Positions 43,040-52,513 are shown, numbered from the stretch's first letter. The stretch is DNA of 64,000 bases from Labrys sp. WJW (GCF_001676615.1 NZ_LYXZ01000040.1:147304-211303); one strand, 5' to 3'. The notes: generated from the sequence alone by a model not told the origin. A program made the numbers and translations.

Positions 43040-43807
43040 ATGAGCGCGCTGATCGAACTGTTCTTGTGCCGGAGCGACAATTTCGGCGTGCTGCTTCATG
43101 ACGAGGCCACCGGACGCACCGCGGCCATCGACGCACCGGAGGCCGAAGCGATCGAAGCCGCCCTCGAACGACGTGGCTGGCGGCTGACCGACATCCTGGT
43201 CACCCATCATCATGCCGACCATGTCGAGGGCATCGAGGCGTTGAAGACCTCTTATGGCTGCCGGGTGGTCGCAGCGAAAGCCGATGCCCACCGCATCCCG
43301 GCCGTCGACGAAACCGTCGTGGAGGGTGACACCGTCAATGTCGGCTCACTTGTGGCCGAAATCATCGACACACCCGGCCATACCGTCGGCCACATCGCCT
43401 ATTGGTTCGCCGAGCAGAAGCTGCTGTTTGCCGCCGATACGCTGTTTTCACTCGGCTGCGGCCGGTTGTTCGAGGGCTCGCCGGCCGATATGTGGCGATC
43501 CCTGCTGAAATTGCGGGCTTTGCCCGACGATACGCAGCTCTATTGCGGGCATGAATACACCCTCGCCAATGCCCGCTTCGCCCTCACGGTCGATCCCGCC
43601 AACCAGGCACTCGCCAGGCGAGCAGCCGAGGTCGAGGCCCAGCGCGGCGCCCACCGCTTCACCCTGCCGGTGCTGCTGGGCGCCGAAAAGCAAGAAAATC
43701 CGTTCCTGCGCGCCGACGATGCCGGCATTGCCGCACAGGTCGGACTGGCAGGAGCGGATCCCGTCGCCGTGTTCACCGAACTGCGCGAGCGCAAGAACCG
43801 GTTCTGA
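43040..43807 (+). CDS. gloB: Hydroxyacylglutathione hydrolase (glyoxalase II)
   Basis: Hydrolyses S-lactoylglutathione to lactate and glutathione, finishing methylglyoxal detoxification. The 255-residue metallo-beta-lactamase-fold protein has THHHADH at 55-61, the further ligands in DTPGHTVGHI, LFAADTLFSLGCGR and LYCGHEYT, and the C-terminal glutathione-binding helices (ENPFLRADD). ATG at 43040 follows GAGGGTGAGA. Divergent from the lyase-like gene. Confidence 0.93.
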   Translation: MSALIELFLCRSDNFGVLLHDEATGRTAAIDAPEAEAIEAALERRGWRLTDILVTHHHADHVEGIEALKTSYGCRVVAAKADAHRIPAVDETVVEGDTVNVGSLVAEIIDTPGHTVGHIAYWFAEQKLLFAADTLFSLGCGRLFEGSPADMWRSLLKLRALPDDTQLYCGHEYTLANARFALTVDPANQALARRAAEVEAQRGAHRFTLPVLLGAEKQENPFLRADDAGIAAQVGLAGADPVAVFTELRERKNRF

Positions 43808-43881
43808 GCGCCCTCCGGCTCCGATATTGCGAGTGTCGAGAGTCCCGGAAAACGGGACTCTTCCAAACAACAGGAATGACC

Positions 43882-44307
43882 ATGCCGACCGCCGCCGAGA
43901 TCATCGCCCTCCTCGACATGCAGCCGCATCCCGAGGGCGGGCATTATGTCCGCACCTTCGAAGATAGCGCCCTTCACGGCGACCGTTCGGCCTCGACCGC
44001 GATTTATTACCTGCTCCAGGCCGGCGAACGTTCGCATTGGCATCGGGTCGACGCCGCCGAGATCTGGCATTTCCATGCCGGCGCGCCCTTGGCCCTCGAC
44101 CTCTCGGCTGACGGCGAGAGGACGGAGCGCCTGATCCTCGGCGCCGACTTCGCCGCCGGCCAGCGGCCGCAGGGCGTGGTACCGACGGGCGTGTGGCAGG
44201 CTGCTCGCAGCCTCGGCGATTGGACCCTGGTCGGCTGCACGGTAGCGCCCGGCTTCCGCTTCGAAGGCTTCGAACTGGCCCCGCCCAACTGGGCGCCCGG
44301 CCAGTGA
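43882..44307 (+). CDS. Cupin-fold protein (cupin_5/DUF985)
   Basis: A 141-residue single-domain cupin. It has the family's opening AAEIIALLDMQPHPEGGHYVR, the STAIYYLLQAGERSHWHRVDAAEIWHFHAG block with metal-type histidines, and the closing TLVGCTVAPGFRFEGFEL. The preceding AGGA favours ATG 43882 over the one at 43876, which would leave no spacing. Function of the family is not established; some members are sugar-epimerase-like. Its stop overlaps the next start as GTGA, so it is coupled to a TolA-C-like gene. Confidence 0.87.
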   Translation: MPTAAEIIALLDMQPHPEGGHYVRTFEDSALHGDRSASTAIYYLLQAGERSHWHRVDAAEIWHFHAGAPLALDLSADGERTERLILGADFAAGQRPQGVVPTGVWQAARSLGDWTLVGCTVAPGFRFEGFELAPPNWAPGQ

Positions 44308-44738
44308 TCCTGCGACGCAATTTGCCATGTACGAACCTGATCTGGAAAGGCGCGGGCCTGCGCTCGGTCGCGGTTGGGCTGACCCTCATTGCCTGCTTCG
44401 CGATCCCTGGGGCAGCAGCACGGGCAGATAGAGCGAGGATCGGCCCTGCGCAGATCATGCAAATGCAGGAGATCTTGACCCGTGCCATGCGCCCCTGTGT
44501 GGCACCCGCGATCGGGCAATCCGGCACCCAATGGGCAACCGTGCGTATTTTCTTCAATCGCGACAGCACGCTTGCGCGACGACCTGAATTGGTTGCTGCG
44601 ACAAGCGCCACGGTCGGGGCCAACGTCCTTCGCGCCGCCACGCGGTGTCTCGCGCACAAGGGCGCTCTTCGCTTTGACGAGCGATCCTACGACGCTTGGA
44701 AGATCATCGATCTGAAGTGGACTCCGGGGACGCTCTGA
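44304..44738 (+). CDS. Exported protein with TolA/TonB C-terminal-like domain
   Basis: A 144-residue protein starting at a GTG that overlaps the cupin stop. A basic n-region (VILRRNLPC) and hydrophobic core (LRSVAVGLTLIACFAIPGAAA) form a signal peptide. The mature part QIMQMQEILTRAMRPC, VRIFFNRDSTLARRPELV, NVLRAATRCLAHKGAL and YDAWKIIDLKWTPGTL follows the TolA/TonB C-terminal pattern in alphaproteobacteria (FNRDG-type strand, paired cysteines, W-x-x-I/D end). It lacks the long periplasmic helix of real TolA. Function unknown. Confidence 0.65.
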   Translation: MILRRNLPCTNLIWKGAGLRSVAVGLTLIACFAIPGAAARADRARIGPAQIMQMQEILTRAMRPCVAPAIGQSGTQWATVRIFFNRDSTLARRPELVAATSATVGANVLRAATRCLAHKGALRFDERSYDAWKIIDLKWTPGTL

Positions 44739-44760
44739 CCTCGGTGACATCCACCCCAAT

Positions 44761-44780
44761 CCTTACACTTTCCTTACGCC
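44761..44780 (+). promoter_or_regulatory. Candidate KdpE operator of the kdp operon
   Basis: Two direct CCTTAC units 11 bp apart (44761 and 44772, reading CCTTACACTTTCCTTACGCC) lie 80 bp upstream of the first small kdp ORF. The E. coli KdpE box has the same shape (TTTATACTTTTTTTACACC). As kdpE is encoded in the same cluster, this is the likely site of its binding. Confidence 0.65.
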
Positions 44781-44859
44781 CGGGCTCGACAATCGGAATC
44801 GAACCCTGACGCGCTTTGGTGGCAAACCACAGCCATGCCCAATCGGGTTGGAGTTTGTC

Positions 44860-44943
44860 ATGCTAGATCTTGCCTATATGGCGTTGGGGCTCGGCGGCCT
44901 GCTGCTGATGGTCGTCTATGCCCGCGTCCTCGACAGGCTGTGA
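44860..44943 (+). CDS. 27-residue membrane peptide upstream of kdpF
   Basis: Starts MLDLAYMALGLGG and ends VVYARVLDRL, one hydrophobic helix (about residues 4-20) with a charged C-terminus. GGAG lies at 44850-44853. Small ORFs of this kind, with an acidic start and a C-terminal R-L, precede kdpF in many operons and are usually left unannotated. Eight bases separate its stop from the kdpF start. It may be an accessory subunit or a leader; no function is known to me. Confidence 0.6.
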   Translation: MLDLAYMALGLGGLLLMVVYARVLDRL

Positions 44944-44951
44944 GGCGCATC

Positions 44952-45038
44952 ATGTTCGATCCCCTCATAGGCCTTCTCGTGGCCGTCCTGCTCGGCGCCT
45001 ATCTCGTCTTCACGCTGGTGCGCCCCGAACGTTTCTGA
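44952..45038 (+). CDS. kdpF: Potassium-transporting ATPase subunit KdpF
   Basis: A 28-residue single-span membrane peptide, MFDPLIGLLVAVLLGAY followed by LVFTLVRPERF. The pattern of one hydrophobic helix with a Y-L-V centre and terminal PE-x-F matches KdpF, which stabilises the KdpFABC complex. It lies between the upstream micro-ORF and kdpA, its normal position. The 197-bp gap to kdpA is longer than usual. Confidence 0.85.
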   Translation: MFDPLIGLLVAVLLGAYLVFTLVRPERF

Positions 45039-45235
45039 GCTGCGCAGCTTCACCGCCCTCCCACGCCGGCTGCCCCCGCACCGGTGCGATGGCGCGTGAC
45101 GGGGCGCGGGACCGGCTCATCGGGAAACGGTCCCGCCCCCTGCTCATTCTCGCTTTTCCGGGCTCCACGCCAATCCCCCAAGGGACGATCTCCCCCGGAG
45201 GATCGGCGGGGCCCGTGTTCTTTTGGAGAACTTCC

Positions 45236-46945
45236 ATGTCCTTGAACGGATGGCTTCAGATCATCCTTCTGTTCGCTTTGGTGCTCGCAGCGGTGAAGCC
45301 ACTGGGCGCCTATATGGCCCGTGTCTTCTCCGGTGAGAGAACCTTCCTCTCGCCCGTCCTGGCACCCGTCGAGAAGGGTTTCTACAAACTTTCCGGCATC
45401 GACCCCGCCCGGGAACAGGGCTGGCTCGCCTATACGCTGGCCATGCTGTTCTTCAGCATGGCAGGCTTTGCCTCGCTCTACGCGATCCTGCGGCTGCAGG
45501 CCTATCTGCCGCTCAATCCGCAGGGTTTCGGCAACCTGGCGCCGGACCTGGCCTTCAATACGGCGATAAGCTTCGTCACCAACACCAACTGGCAGAATTA
45601 TGCCGGCGAAAGCACCATGAGCCATTTCAGCCAGATGGCCGGTCTCACCGTGCATAATTTCGTCTCGGCCGCCACCGGCATTGCCCTTGCCCTCGCTCTC
45701 ACCCGTGCCTTCATGCGCTCGGGCGGCCAGACGCTCGGCAATTTCTGGGTCGATCTCACCCGTTCTTCGCTCTATGTGCTGCTGCCCATCGCCGTCGTGG
45801 TCGCTCTCGCCTTCGTGGCGATGGGCATCCCGCAGACGCTGCAGGCCGGTGTCGACGCCACCACGCTGGAAGGCGCCAAGCAGACCATCGCCATGGGGCC
45901 GATGGCGAGCCAGGAGGCGATCAAGCAGCTCGGCACCAATGGTGGCGGCTTCTTCAATGTCAATTCGGCCCATCCTTTCGAAAACCCCACCGCGCTGGCC
46001 AACTTCCTGTCGATCTTCTCGATGCTGTCGATATCGGCGGCCTTGGTCTACACCTTCGGGCAGATGGTCGGCTCCCGCCGCCAGGGCTGGGCCCTGCTGT
46101 CGGCCATGGGCGTCCTTCTGATTGCCGGTGTGGCCGTGGTGTACTGGTCCGAAACCGCAGGCAATCCGATCCTGGCGCATCTCGGCCTCGACGGTGCTCT
46201 CGGCAACATGGAAGGCAAGGAGATCCGCTTCGGCCAGGCCATGACCGCTGTCTTCGTAGCCGTTACTACCGGTCTGTCCTGCGGCGCGGTCAACGCCATG
46301 CATTCCTCGCTGACCCCGCTCGGCGGCCTCATTCCGATGTTCCTGATGCAGCTCGGCGAGGTCCTGCCCGGCGGCGTCGGCTCGGGCCTCTACGGCATGA
46401 TCGTTTTCGCCATCCTCAGCGTGTTCATCGCCGGCCTGATGGTCGGCCGCACACCGGAGCTCCTCGGCAAGAAGATCGAGTCGCGCGAGATGAAGTTCGC
46501 CGTGCTGGCGATCCTGATCCTGCCCACCGCGATCCTCGGCTTCACCGCGGTCTCGGCCATGGCGCCCTTCGCTTTGTCGCAGCTCGGCAATGCCGGCCCG
46601 CACGGTCTTTCGGAACTGCTCTACGCCTACACCTCGACGACAGCCAACAATGGTTCGGCTTTCGGCAGCCTGTCGGGCAACACGCCCTGGTTCAATGCCA
46701 CGCTCGGCATCGCCATGCTGCTGGGACGCTTTGCCTATGTCGTACCGGTAATGGCGATTGCCGGCTCCCTGGCCGCCAAGACCAGGGTGCCTGCCTCGGC
46801 CGGCACCTTCCCCACCCACACGCCGCTCTTCGTCGGCCTTTTGGTCGGCGTCATCCTGATCGTCGGCGGCCTGCAATTCTTCCCGGCGCTCGCGCTGGGG
46901 CCGATCGTCGAGCACTTCGTCATGCTCGCCGGCAAGACTTTTTGA
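45236..46945 (+). CDS. kdpA: Potassium-transporting ATPase subunit A
   Basis: Channel-like subunit that selects and takes K+ from the periplasm, 569 residues with ten membrane helices. The four selectivity-loop repeats are visible: FVTNTNWQNYAGES, LGTNGGGFFNVNSAHP, TTGLSCGAVNAM and YTSTTANNGSAFGSL. The opening SLNGWLQIILLFALVLAA is typical. Start at 45236 is preceded by TTGGAGAACTTCC. It precedes kdpB by a few bases and belongs to the kdpF-A-B-C operon. Confidence 0.97.
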   Translation: MSLNGWLQIILLFALVLAAVKPLGAYMARVFSGERTFLSPVLAPVEKGFYKLSGIDPAREQGWLAYTLAMLFFSMAGFASLYAILRLQAYLPLNPQGFGNLAPDLAFNTAISFVTNTNWQNYAGESTMSHFSQMAGLTVHNFVSAATGIALALALTRAFMRSGGQTLGNFWVDLTRSSLYVLLPIAVVVALAFVAMGIPQTLQAGVDATTLEGAKQTIAMGPMASQEAIKQLGTNGGGFFNVNSAHPFENPTALANFLSIFSMLSISAALVYTFGQMVGSRRQGWALLSAMGVLLIAGVAVVYWSETAGNPILAHLGLDGALGNMEGKEIRFGQAMTAVFVAVTTGLSCGAVNAMHSSLTPLGGLIPMFLMQLGEVLPGGVGSGLYGMIVFAILSVFIAGLMVGRTPELLGKKIESREMKFAVLAILILPTAILGFTAVSAMAPFALSQLGNAGPHGLSELLYAYTSTTANNGSAFGSLSGNTPWFNATLGIAMLLGRFAYVVPVMAIAGSLAAKTRVPASAGTFPTHTPLFVGLLVGVILIVGGLQFFPALALGPIVEHFVMLAGKTF

Positions 46946-46957
46946 GGAATGGCTATC

Positions 46958-49009
46958 ATGTCATCCAAACCGACTTCTCCCTCCATGTTCGATGCGGCCA
47001 TCCTGCTGCCCGCCATCAAGGATGCCTTCGTCAAGCTCAACCCCAGGCTGCTCATCCGCAATCCGGTGATCTTCGTCACAGAGGTGGTGGCGGCCCTGGT
47101 CACCGTGCTCAGCCTGCGTGACGCCTTTACCAGCGCCGGTGTCGGCTTCAGCGCGCAGATCGCCGCCTGGCTGTGGTTCACCGTGCTGTTCGCCACCTTC
47201 GCCGAAGCCGTGGCCGAAGGGCGCGGCAAGGCCCAGGCCGAGAGCCTCAAGCGCACCAAGTCCGACCTCAAGGCCAAGCGCATGCCTTCGGCGGCGGCCG
47301 ACCTGGGAAACTTCCAGGTCGTCGACGCCACCCGGCTGGCGATCGGCGACATCGTCATCGTCGAAGCCGGTGACCTCATCCCCGGCGACGGCGAGGTGAT
47401 CGAGGGTGTCGCCTCGGTGAACGAGAGCGCCATCACCGGCGAATCCGCCCCGGTGATCCGCGAATCCGGCGGCGACCGCTCAGCCGTCACCGGCGGCACG
47501 CAGGTGCTGTCGGACTGGATCAAGGTGCGCATCACCACCCAGCCCGGCTCCTCTTTCATCGATCGCATGATCGCGCTGGTGGAAGGCGCCGAGCGCCAGA
47601 AGACCCCCAACGAGATCGCCTTGTCGATCCTCTTGTCGGGCATGACGCTGATCTTCCTGATCGCCGTGGTCACGCTCTGGGGCCTTGCCGGCTATTCCGG
47701 CACGCTGCTCTCCATCACCGTGCTGGTGGCGCTCCTGGTCACCCTCATCCCCACCACCATCGGCGGCCTGCTCTCGGCCATCGGCATTGCCGGCATGGAT
47801 CGCCTGATCCGCTTCAACGTGGTGGCAACCTCCGGCCGCGCGGTCGAGGCCGCCGGCGACGTCGACACCCTGCTGCTCGACAAGACAGGCACCATTACCT
47901 TCGGCAACCGCATGGCGACCGAATTCCTGCCGGTGCCCGGCGTCAGCGAGCAAGACCTGGCCGAAGCCGTGCTGCTGGCGAGCCTTGCCGACGAGACGCC
48001 GGAGGGTCGTTCGATCATCGCATTGGCCCAGGGCGAATATGGCCTGACACAGCCGGACCTGACCTGCAAGGCCATCACCACCATCGCCTTTGCCGCCCAG
48101 ACTCGCCTGTCGGGCATCGACATCGACGGACGTTCCATCCGCAAGGGTGCCGTCGATGCAATCGTGAAGTTCGCCGGCACCACGCTGGAGGCCGCGCCCG
48201 CCGCCTTCCGGCAGGCGGTGGAGAAGGTCGCCCGCACGGGCGGCACCCCGCTCGGCGTCACCGACGGCAGCCGCGTCCTGGGCGTCGTGCACCTCAAGGA
48301 CGTGGTGAAGCCCGGCATCAAGGAACGGTTCGCCGAACTGCGTTCGATGGGTATCCGCACCGTGATGGTGACGGGCGACAACCCGATCACCGCCGCGGCG
48401 ATCGCCTCGGAAGCCGGCGTCGACGACTTCCTGGCCGAGGCCACGCCCGAGCAGAAGCTCGCTTATATCCGCAAGGAACAGACGGGCGGCCGCCTGATCG
48501 CCATGTGCGGCGACGGCACCAACGATGCGCCGGCGCTGGCCCAGGCCGATGTCGGCGTCGCCATGCAGACCGGCACCCAGGCGGCGCGCGAAGCGGGCAA
48601 CATGGTGGACCTGGACTCCAGCCCCACCAAGCTGATCGAGATCGTCGGCATCGGCAAGCAATTGCTGATGACGCGCGGCTCGCTCACCACCTTCTCGATC
48701 GCCAATGACGTCGCCAAATATTTCGCCATCATCCCGGCTTTGTTCATCGCGACCTATCCCGAACTCGGGGCGCTGAACGTGATGAACCTGGCATCGCCCC
48801 AGTCGGCCATCCTCTCGGCGGTGATCTTCAACGCGCTGATCATCGTCGCCCTGATCCCGCTGGCCCTCAAGGGCGTCGCCTACCGGCCGGTCGGCGCGGC
48901 AGCACTGCTCCGGCGCAACCTCCTGGTCTACGGCCTCGGCGGACTGCTGGTGCCCTTCGTCGGCATCAAGCTGATCGACCTCGTGGTCGCAGCCCTGCAT
49001 CTGGCGTGA
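46958..49009 (+). CDS. kdpB: Potassium-transporting ATPase subunit B
   Basis: P-type ATPase subunit driving KdpFABC, 683 residues. Asp308 in DKTGT is the phosphorylated residue; TGES in the actuator domain, VMVTGDNPITAAAIA and CGDGTNDAPALAQADVG hinge motifs are complete. Seven membrane helices. The ATG at 46958 is better placed than 46949 relative to the GAGG at 46944. In E. coli a serine in TGES is phosphorylated to switch the pump off at high K+; the same serine is present here. Confidence 0.97.
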   Translation: MSSKPTSPSMFDAAILLPAIKDAFVKLNPRLLIRNPVIFVTEVVAALVTVLSLRDAFTSAGVGFSAQIAAWLWFTVLFATFAEAVAEGRGKAQAESLKRTKSDLKAKRMPSAAADLGNFQVVDATRLAIGDIVIVEAGDLIPGDGEVIEGVASVNESAITGESAPVIRESGGDRSAVTGGTQVLSDWIKVRITTQPGSSFIDRMIALVEGAERQKTPNEIALSILLSGMTLIFLIAVVTLWGLAGYSGTLLSITVLVALLVTLIPTTIGGLLSAIGIAGMDRLIRFNVVATSGRAVEAAGDVDTLLLDKTGTITFGNRMATEFLPVPGVSEQDLAEAVLLASLADETPEGRSIIALAQGEYGLTQPDLTCKAITTIAFAAQTRLSGIDIDGRSIRKGAVDAIVKFAGTTLEAAPAAFRQAVEKVARTGGTPLGVTDGSRVLGVVHLKDVVKPGIKERFAELRSMGIRTVMVTGDNPITAAAIASEAGVDDFLAEATPEQKLAYIRKEQTGGRLIAMCGDGTNDAPALAQADVGVAMQTGTQAAREAGNMVDLDSSPTKLIEIVGIGKQLLMTRGSLTTFSIANDVAKYFAIIPALFIATYPELGALNVMNLASPQSAILSAVIFNALIIVALIPLALKGVAYRPVGAAALLRRNLLVYGLGGLLVPFVGIKLIDLVVAALHLA

Positions 49010-49164
49010 CGGCGATGCGCACGAGAAACGGATGGAGCGTGGCCCGCTGGCTCGCTCTGTCCCACCGGCGCCAATCCGAGGCACACCTGCTGCTGCCTCT
49101 CCCTGCAGGACGGGCTTCCGCCTCGCATGGCAACCCTGTTTCAGCGCTCCAAAGGAGCAAACCC

Positions 49165-49767
49165 ATGTTGATCCATATTCGCCCCGCCATCGTGATGATG
49201 GCCCTGTTCACCCTGTTGCTGGGTATTCTCTATCCGCTCGCCATCACCGGCATCGCCCAGGTAGCCTTGCCCGGCCAGGCCAATGGCAGCCTGATCGCCA
49301 GCAATGGCAAGGTGGTCGGCTCGTCGCTGATCGGCCAGAACTTCGCCTCCGAGCGCTATTTCCAAGGCCGGCCCTCGGCAACCTCGGGCACCGATCCCAA
49401 CGACGCCAGCAAGACCGTGGCGCAGCCCTACAACGCCAGCAATTCGAGCGGCTCCAATCTCGGCCCGACCTCGAAGGCACTGGCCGACAGGGTCGCTGCC
49501 TCGGTCGAGGACCTGCGCAAGCAGGGCGTGACCGGCGCAATTCCCGCCGATGCGGTGACGACTTCGGGTTCGGGCCTCGACCCCGACATCTCGCCGGCCG
49601 ACGCCGCGCTGCAGATCCAGCGTGTCGCCAAGGCCCGCACCCTGCCGGAAGCCGACGTGAAGGCCCTGGTCGACAGCCAGACATCGGGCCGGCTCCTCGG
49701 CCTGATCGGCGAGCCGCGTGTCAATGTTCTCGCGCTGAACCTCGCCCTTGATGCTATGAAGAAGTGA
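49165..49767 (+). CDS. kdpC: Potassium-transporting ATPase subunit C
   Basis: Single-span subunit that stabilises the KdpFABC complex, 200 residues. N-terminal helix (residues 8-31, IVMMALFTLLLGILYPLAIT) and a periplasmic domain with SLIGQNFASERYFQGRPSAT, QPYNASNSSGSNLGPTS and the family end LGEP-like LLGLIGEPRVNVLALNLALD. AAAGGAG precedes the ATG. A 155-bp gap separates it from kdpB. Confidence 0.95.
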   Translation: MLIHIRPAIVMMALFTLLLGILYPLAITGIAQVALPGQANGSLIASNGKVVGSSLIGQNFASERYFQGRPSATSGTDPNDASKTVAQPYNASNSSGSNLGPTSKALADRVAASVEDLRKQGVTGAIPADAVTTSGSGLDPDISPADAALQIQRVAKARTLPEADVKALVDSQTSGRLLGLIGEPRVNVLALNLALDAMKK

Positions 49768-49771
49768 GCCT

Positions 49772-49838
49772 TTTGGTGTGCCGGTCTTCAGACCGGCACC
49801 TTCTCCAACCATGCCGGTCTGAAGACCGGCACACCAAA
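49772..49838. repeat. Nested perfect palindrome between kdpC and kdpD
   Basis: Perfect 27-bp inverted repeat (arms 49772-49798 and 49812-49838, 13-bp spacer). Each arm contains the palindrome GCCGGTCTTCAGACCGGC. It starts five bases after the kdpC stop and ends eight bases before the kdpD start, filling the gap. Folded in RNA it would form a long hairpin between the pump genes and the sensor genes. Confidence 0.9.
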
Positions 49839-49846
49839 TCAACCCC

Positions 49847-52513
49847 ATGCCCCTCCCCTCCGACAGACGTCCCGATCCCAATGCCCTGCTGAGCCTGGCG
49901 GGACGGGAGGGGCGCGGCCGCCTCACCGTATTTCTCGGCGCCGCACCAGGGGTCGGCAAGACCTACGCCATGCTGTCGCGGGCGCGGCGGGAGAAGGAAG
50001 CCGGCGTCGATGTGGTCGTCGGCATCGTCGAAACCCATGGCCGCAGCGAAACCGCCGCCCTGACGGACGGGCTCGAACTGCTGGCGCGGCGCAGGGTCGC
50101 TTATCGCGGCCGCGAGCTCGAGGAGTTCGACATCGACGGGGCACTGGCCCGAAGGCCGCGCCTGATCATCGTCGACGAACTCGCCCACACCAATGCCCCG
50201 GACAGCCGCCATCCCAAGCGCTACCAGGACGTCGAGGAACTGATCGGCGCCGGCATCGACGTGTGGACGGCGCTCAACATCCAGCATCTGGAAAGTCTTA
50301 CCGATGTCGTCTCGCGCATCACCGGCGTGACGGTGCGCGAAAGCGTGCCCGACAGCGTGATCAAGAAGGCGGACGAGGTCATCGTCGTCGACATCACCCC
50401 GGCCGAGCTGATCCAGCGGCTGGAAGAAGGCAAGGTCTATCTGCCCGACAATGCCAGGCGCGCCGCCGACGGTTTCTTCAAGCCCGGCAATCTCACGGCC
50501 CTGCGCGAACTCGCCCTGCGCCGCACGACCGAGCGCGTCGACGACCAGATGCTCGCCTATCTGCGCCAGAACGCCATCGAAGGCCCCTGGGAAACGGCTG
50601 ACAGGCTGATCGTCTGCGTCGGGCCCGATACGTTTTCACAGCAGGTGGTCAGGGCAGCCGGGCGGCTTGCCACTGGGCTCAATGCCGATTGGCTGGCCGT
50701 GACGGTCGAGCGCCCGGGGCAGGAAGTCGGCGGCGAGGCGCTTGCCGGGCTCGAGGCCAATCTGCGCTTGGCCGAGCGCCTGGGCGCGGAGGTCCGGCGG
50801 CTCAATGGCCATGACTATGTCGGCGAGATCCTCAGGCTCGCCAGCGCCGAAAACGTCACCCAGATCGTGCTCGGCAGCGGCAAGGCGAGCTGGTGGCAGC
50901 GCGTCACCGGACGTTCTCTCGCCGACGACCTGCTGCACCGCTCCGGCGAGATCAACGTCACCGTCATCACCAACACCGGGACCGAAGCCCCGCCCGCACG
51001 GCGCTGGTGGCGCCGGCTTGCCCTGCAGCCCTCGCTCGCCGGCCTCGCCATGGCGGCAGGCTGCGTTGCGGCGGCCATCGGCATCGGTGTCGGCCTCAGG
51101 CACTTCGTCTATCTGCCCAACGCTTCCATGCTCTTCCTCATGGCGGTGCTCGCCAGCGCCCTCACGGTCGGGCGCTGGAGCGCCATCACGGCGGCGGTGC
51201 TTTCCTTCTTCGCCTATAATTTCTTCTTCATCCCGCCGCTCTACAACTTCACCATCGCCGAGCCTCACGAGGTTTTCGCCCTGGCGGTATTCCTGATCGT
51301 GGCCGTGGTGGCGGGCGATCTCGCCGGCCGGGTGCGCGAGCGGGCGGAGGGCGAAGGGCGGCGGGCCGCCAACATCATGTCGCTCTACGAGTTCTCCCGG
51401 AAGCTCTCCGGCATCACCAGCCTCGACGACGTGCTCTGGGCCGCCGTCGCCCATGCGCAGGCGACACTGCATGGGCGGGTGGTCATCGCCGTGCCGCACG
51501 ATGACGAACTCACTGTCACCGCCGCCTGGCCTCCGGACATCAACCTCGATTCCACCGACATGACGGCATTGCGCTGGGCCTTCGAGAAGAAGGAGATCGC
51601 CGGCCGGGGCACCGGCACCCTGCCCAACATCGCTTTCGAATTCAGGCCGATTCTGACCCCGAATGGCGCCGTCGGCGTGCTTGGCCTGGCCCAACCTGAA
51701 GGAGCCGAGCCACTTTCCCCGGCCGAGGAGCGTATTCTCGTCGCCATACTCGACCAGACCGCCATCGCCATCGACAGGGCCAAGCTCGCCAAGGAGAATG
51801 TACGCACCGCTGCGCTCGAGGAGAGCGAAAAGCTGCGCAGCGCCCTGCTCTCCTCGCTCTCGCACGATCTGCGCACGCCGCTGGCGTCCATCACCGGGGC
51901 CGTCACCACGTTGCGCCAGCTCGGCACCAAGATGGACGAGGAGAGCCGGGACGATCTGCTCGCCTCCATCGAAGAGGAAGCAGCCAGGCTGAGCCGTTTC
52001 GTCGCCAATCTCCTCGACATGAGCCGCCTGGAGGCCGGCGCCCTCAATGCACGACGCGACCTCCTCGACGTCGCCGACGTCGTCCGCGGTGCGGTGGAGC
52101 GTGCGCGAAAAGCCTTCCCCACCCGCCTGGTCGAGACCAGCCTGGCAACCGACCTGCCGCTGGTGCGCGGCGACCAGGCCCTGCTTGGCCAGGTGCTGTT
52201 CAACCTGCTCGACAACGCCCACAAATATGGCGGGGAAGATTCCTCGACCGCCGTGTTCGCCAGGCGCGAGGACAACGAAGTGGTCGTTACCATCACCGAC
52301 CAGGGCAAGGGCATTCCGCCGGCCGATCTGGAGAAAATCTTCGACAAGTTCTATCGGCGGGGCAAGGTCGACGGCCGGGCACCGGGCACCGGCCTCGGCC
52401 TCTCGATCAGCCGCGGCTTCATCGAGGCCATGGGCGGCACCATCACCGCCGAGAGCCCGGCCGTGCGCAAGCGCGGCACCCGCATTGTCATCCGCCTGCC
52501 AGCCGGGGCATGA
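49847..52513 (+). CDS. kdpD: Potassium sensor histidine kinase KdpD
   Basis: Membrane sensor kinase of 888 residues that phosphorylates KdpE at low K+ or high osmolarity. Order: KdpD domain with Walker A GAAPGVGKT at 31-39 and LIIVDELAHTNAPDSRHPKRY; a universal-stress-like domain (about 245-370, with GSGKASWWQRVTGRS); four membrane helices (about 393-490, DUF4118); a GAF domain; the HisKA site with His673 (SLSHDLRTPLASITG); and an ATPase domain with VLFNLLDNAHKYG and GLGLSISRGFIEAMGG. Follows kdpC in the same direction, separated only by the palindrome. Confidence 0.96.
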   Translation: MPLPSDRRPDPNALLSLAGREGRGRLTVFLGAAPGVGKTYAMLSRARREKEAGVDVVVGIVETHGRSETAALTDGLELLARRRVAYRGRELEEFDIDGALARRPRLIIVDELAHTNAPDSRHPKRYQDVEELIGAGIDVWTALNIQHLESLTDVVSRITGVTVRESVPDSVIKKADEVIVVDITPAELIQRLEEGKVYLPDNARRAADGFFKPGNLTALRELALRRTTERVDDQMLAYLRQNAIEGPWETADRLIVCVGPDTFSQQVVRAAGRLATGLNADWLAVTVERPGQEVGGEALAGLEANLRLAERLGAEVRRLNGHDYVGEILRLASAENVTQIVLGSGKASWWQRVTGRSLADDLLHRSGEINVTVITNTGTEAPPARRWWRRLALQPSLAGLAMAAGCVAAAIGIGVGLRHFVYLPNASMLFLMAVLASALTVGRWSAITAAVLSFFAYNFFFIPPLYNFTIAEPHEVFALAVFLIVAVVAGDLAGRVRERAEGEGRRAANIMSLYEFSRKLSGITSLDDVLWAAVAHAQATLHGRVVIAVPHDDELTVTAAWPPDINLDSTDMTALRWAFEKKEIAGRGTGTLPNIAFEFRPILTPNGAVGVLGLAQPEGAEPLSPAEERILVAILDQTAIAIDRAKLAKENVRTAALEESEKLRSALLSSLSHDLRTPLASITGAVTTLRQLGTKMDEESRDDLLASIEEEAARLSRFVANLLDMSRLEAGALNARRDLLDVADVVRGAVERARKAFPTRLVETSLATDLPLVRGDQALLGQVLFNLLDNAHKYGGEDSSTAVFARREDNEVVVTITDQGKGIPPADLEKIFDKFYRRGKVDGRAPGTGLGLSISRGFIEAMGGTITAESPAVRKRGTRIVIRLPAGA

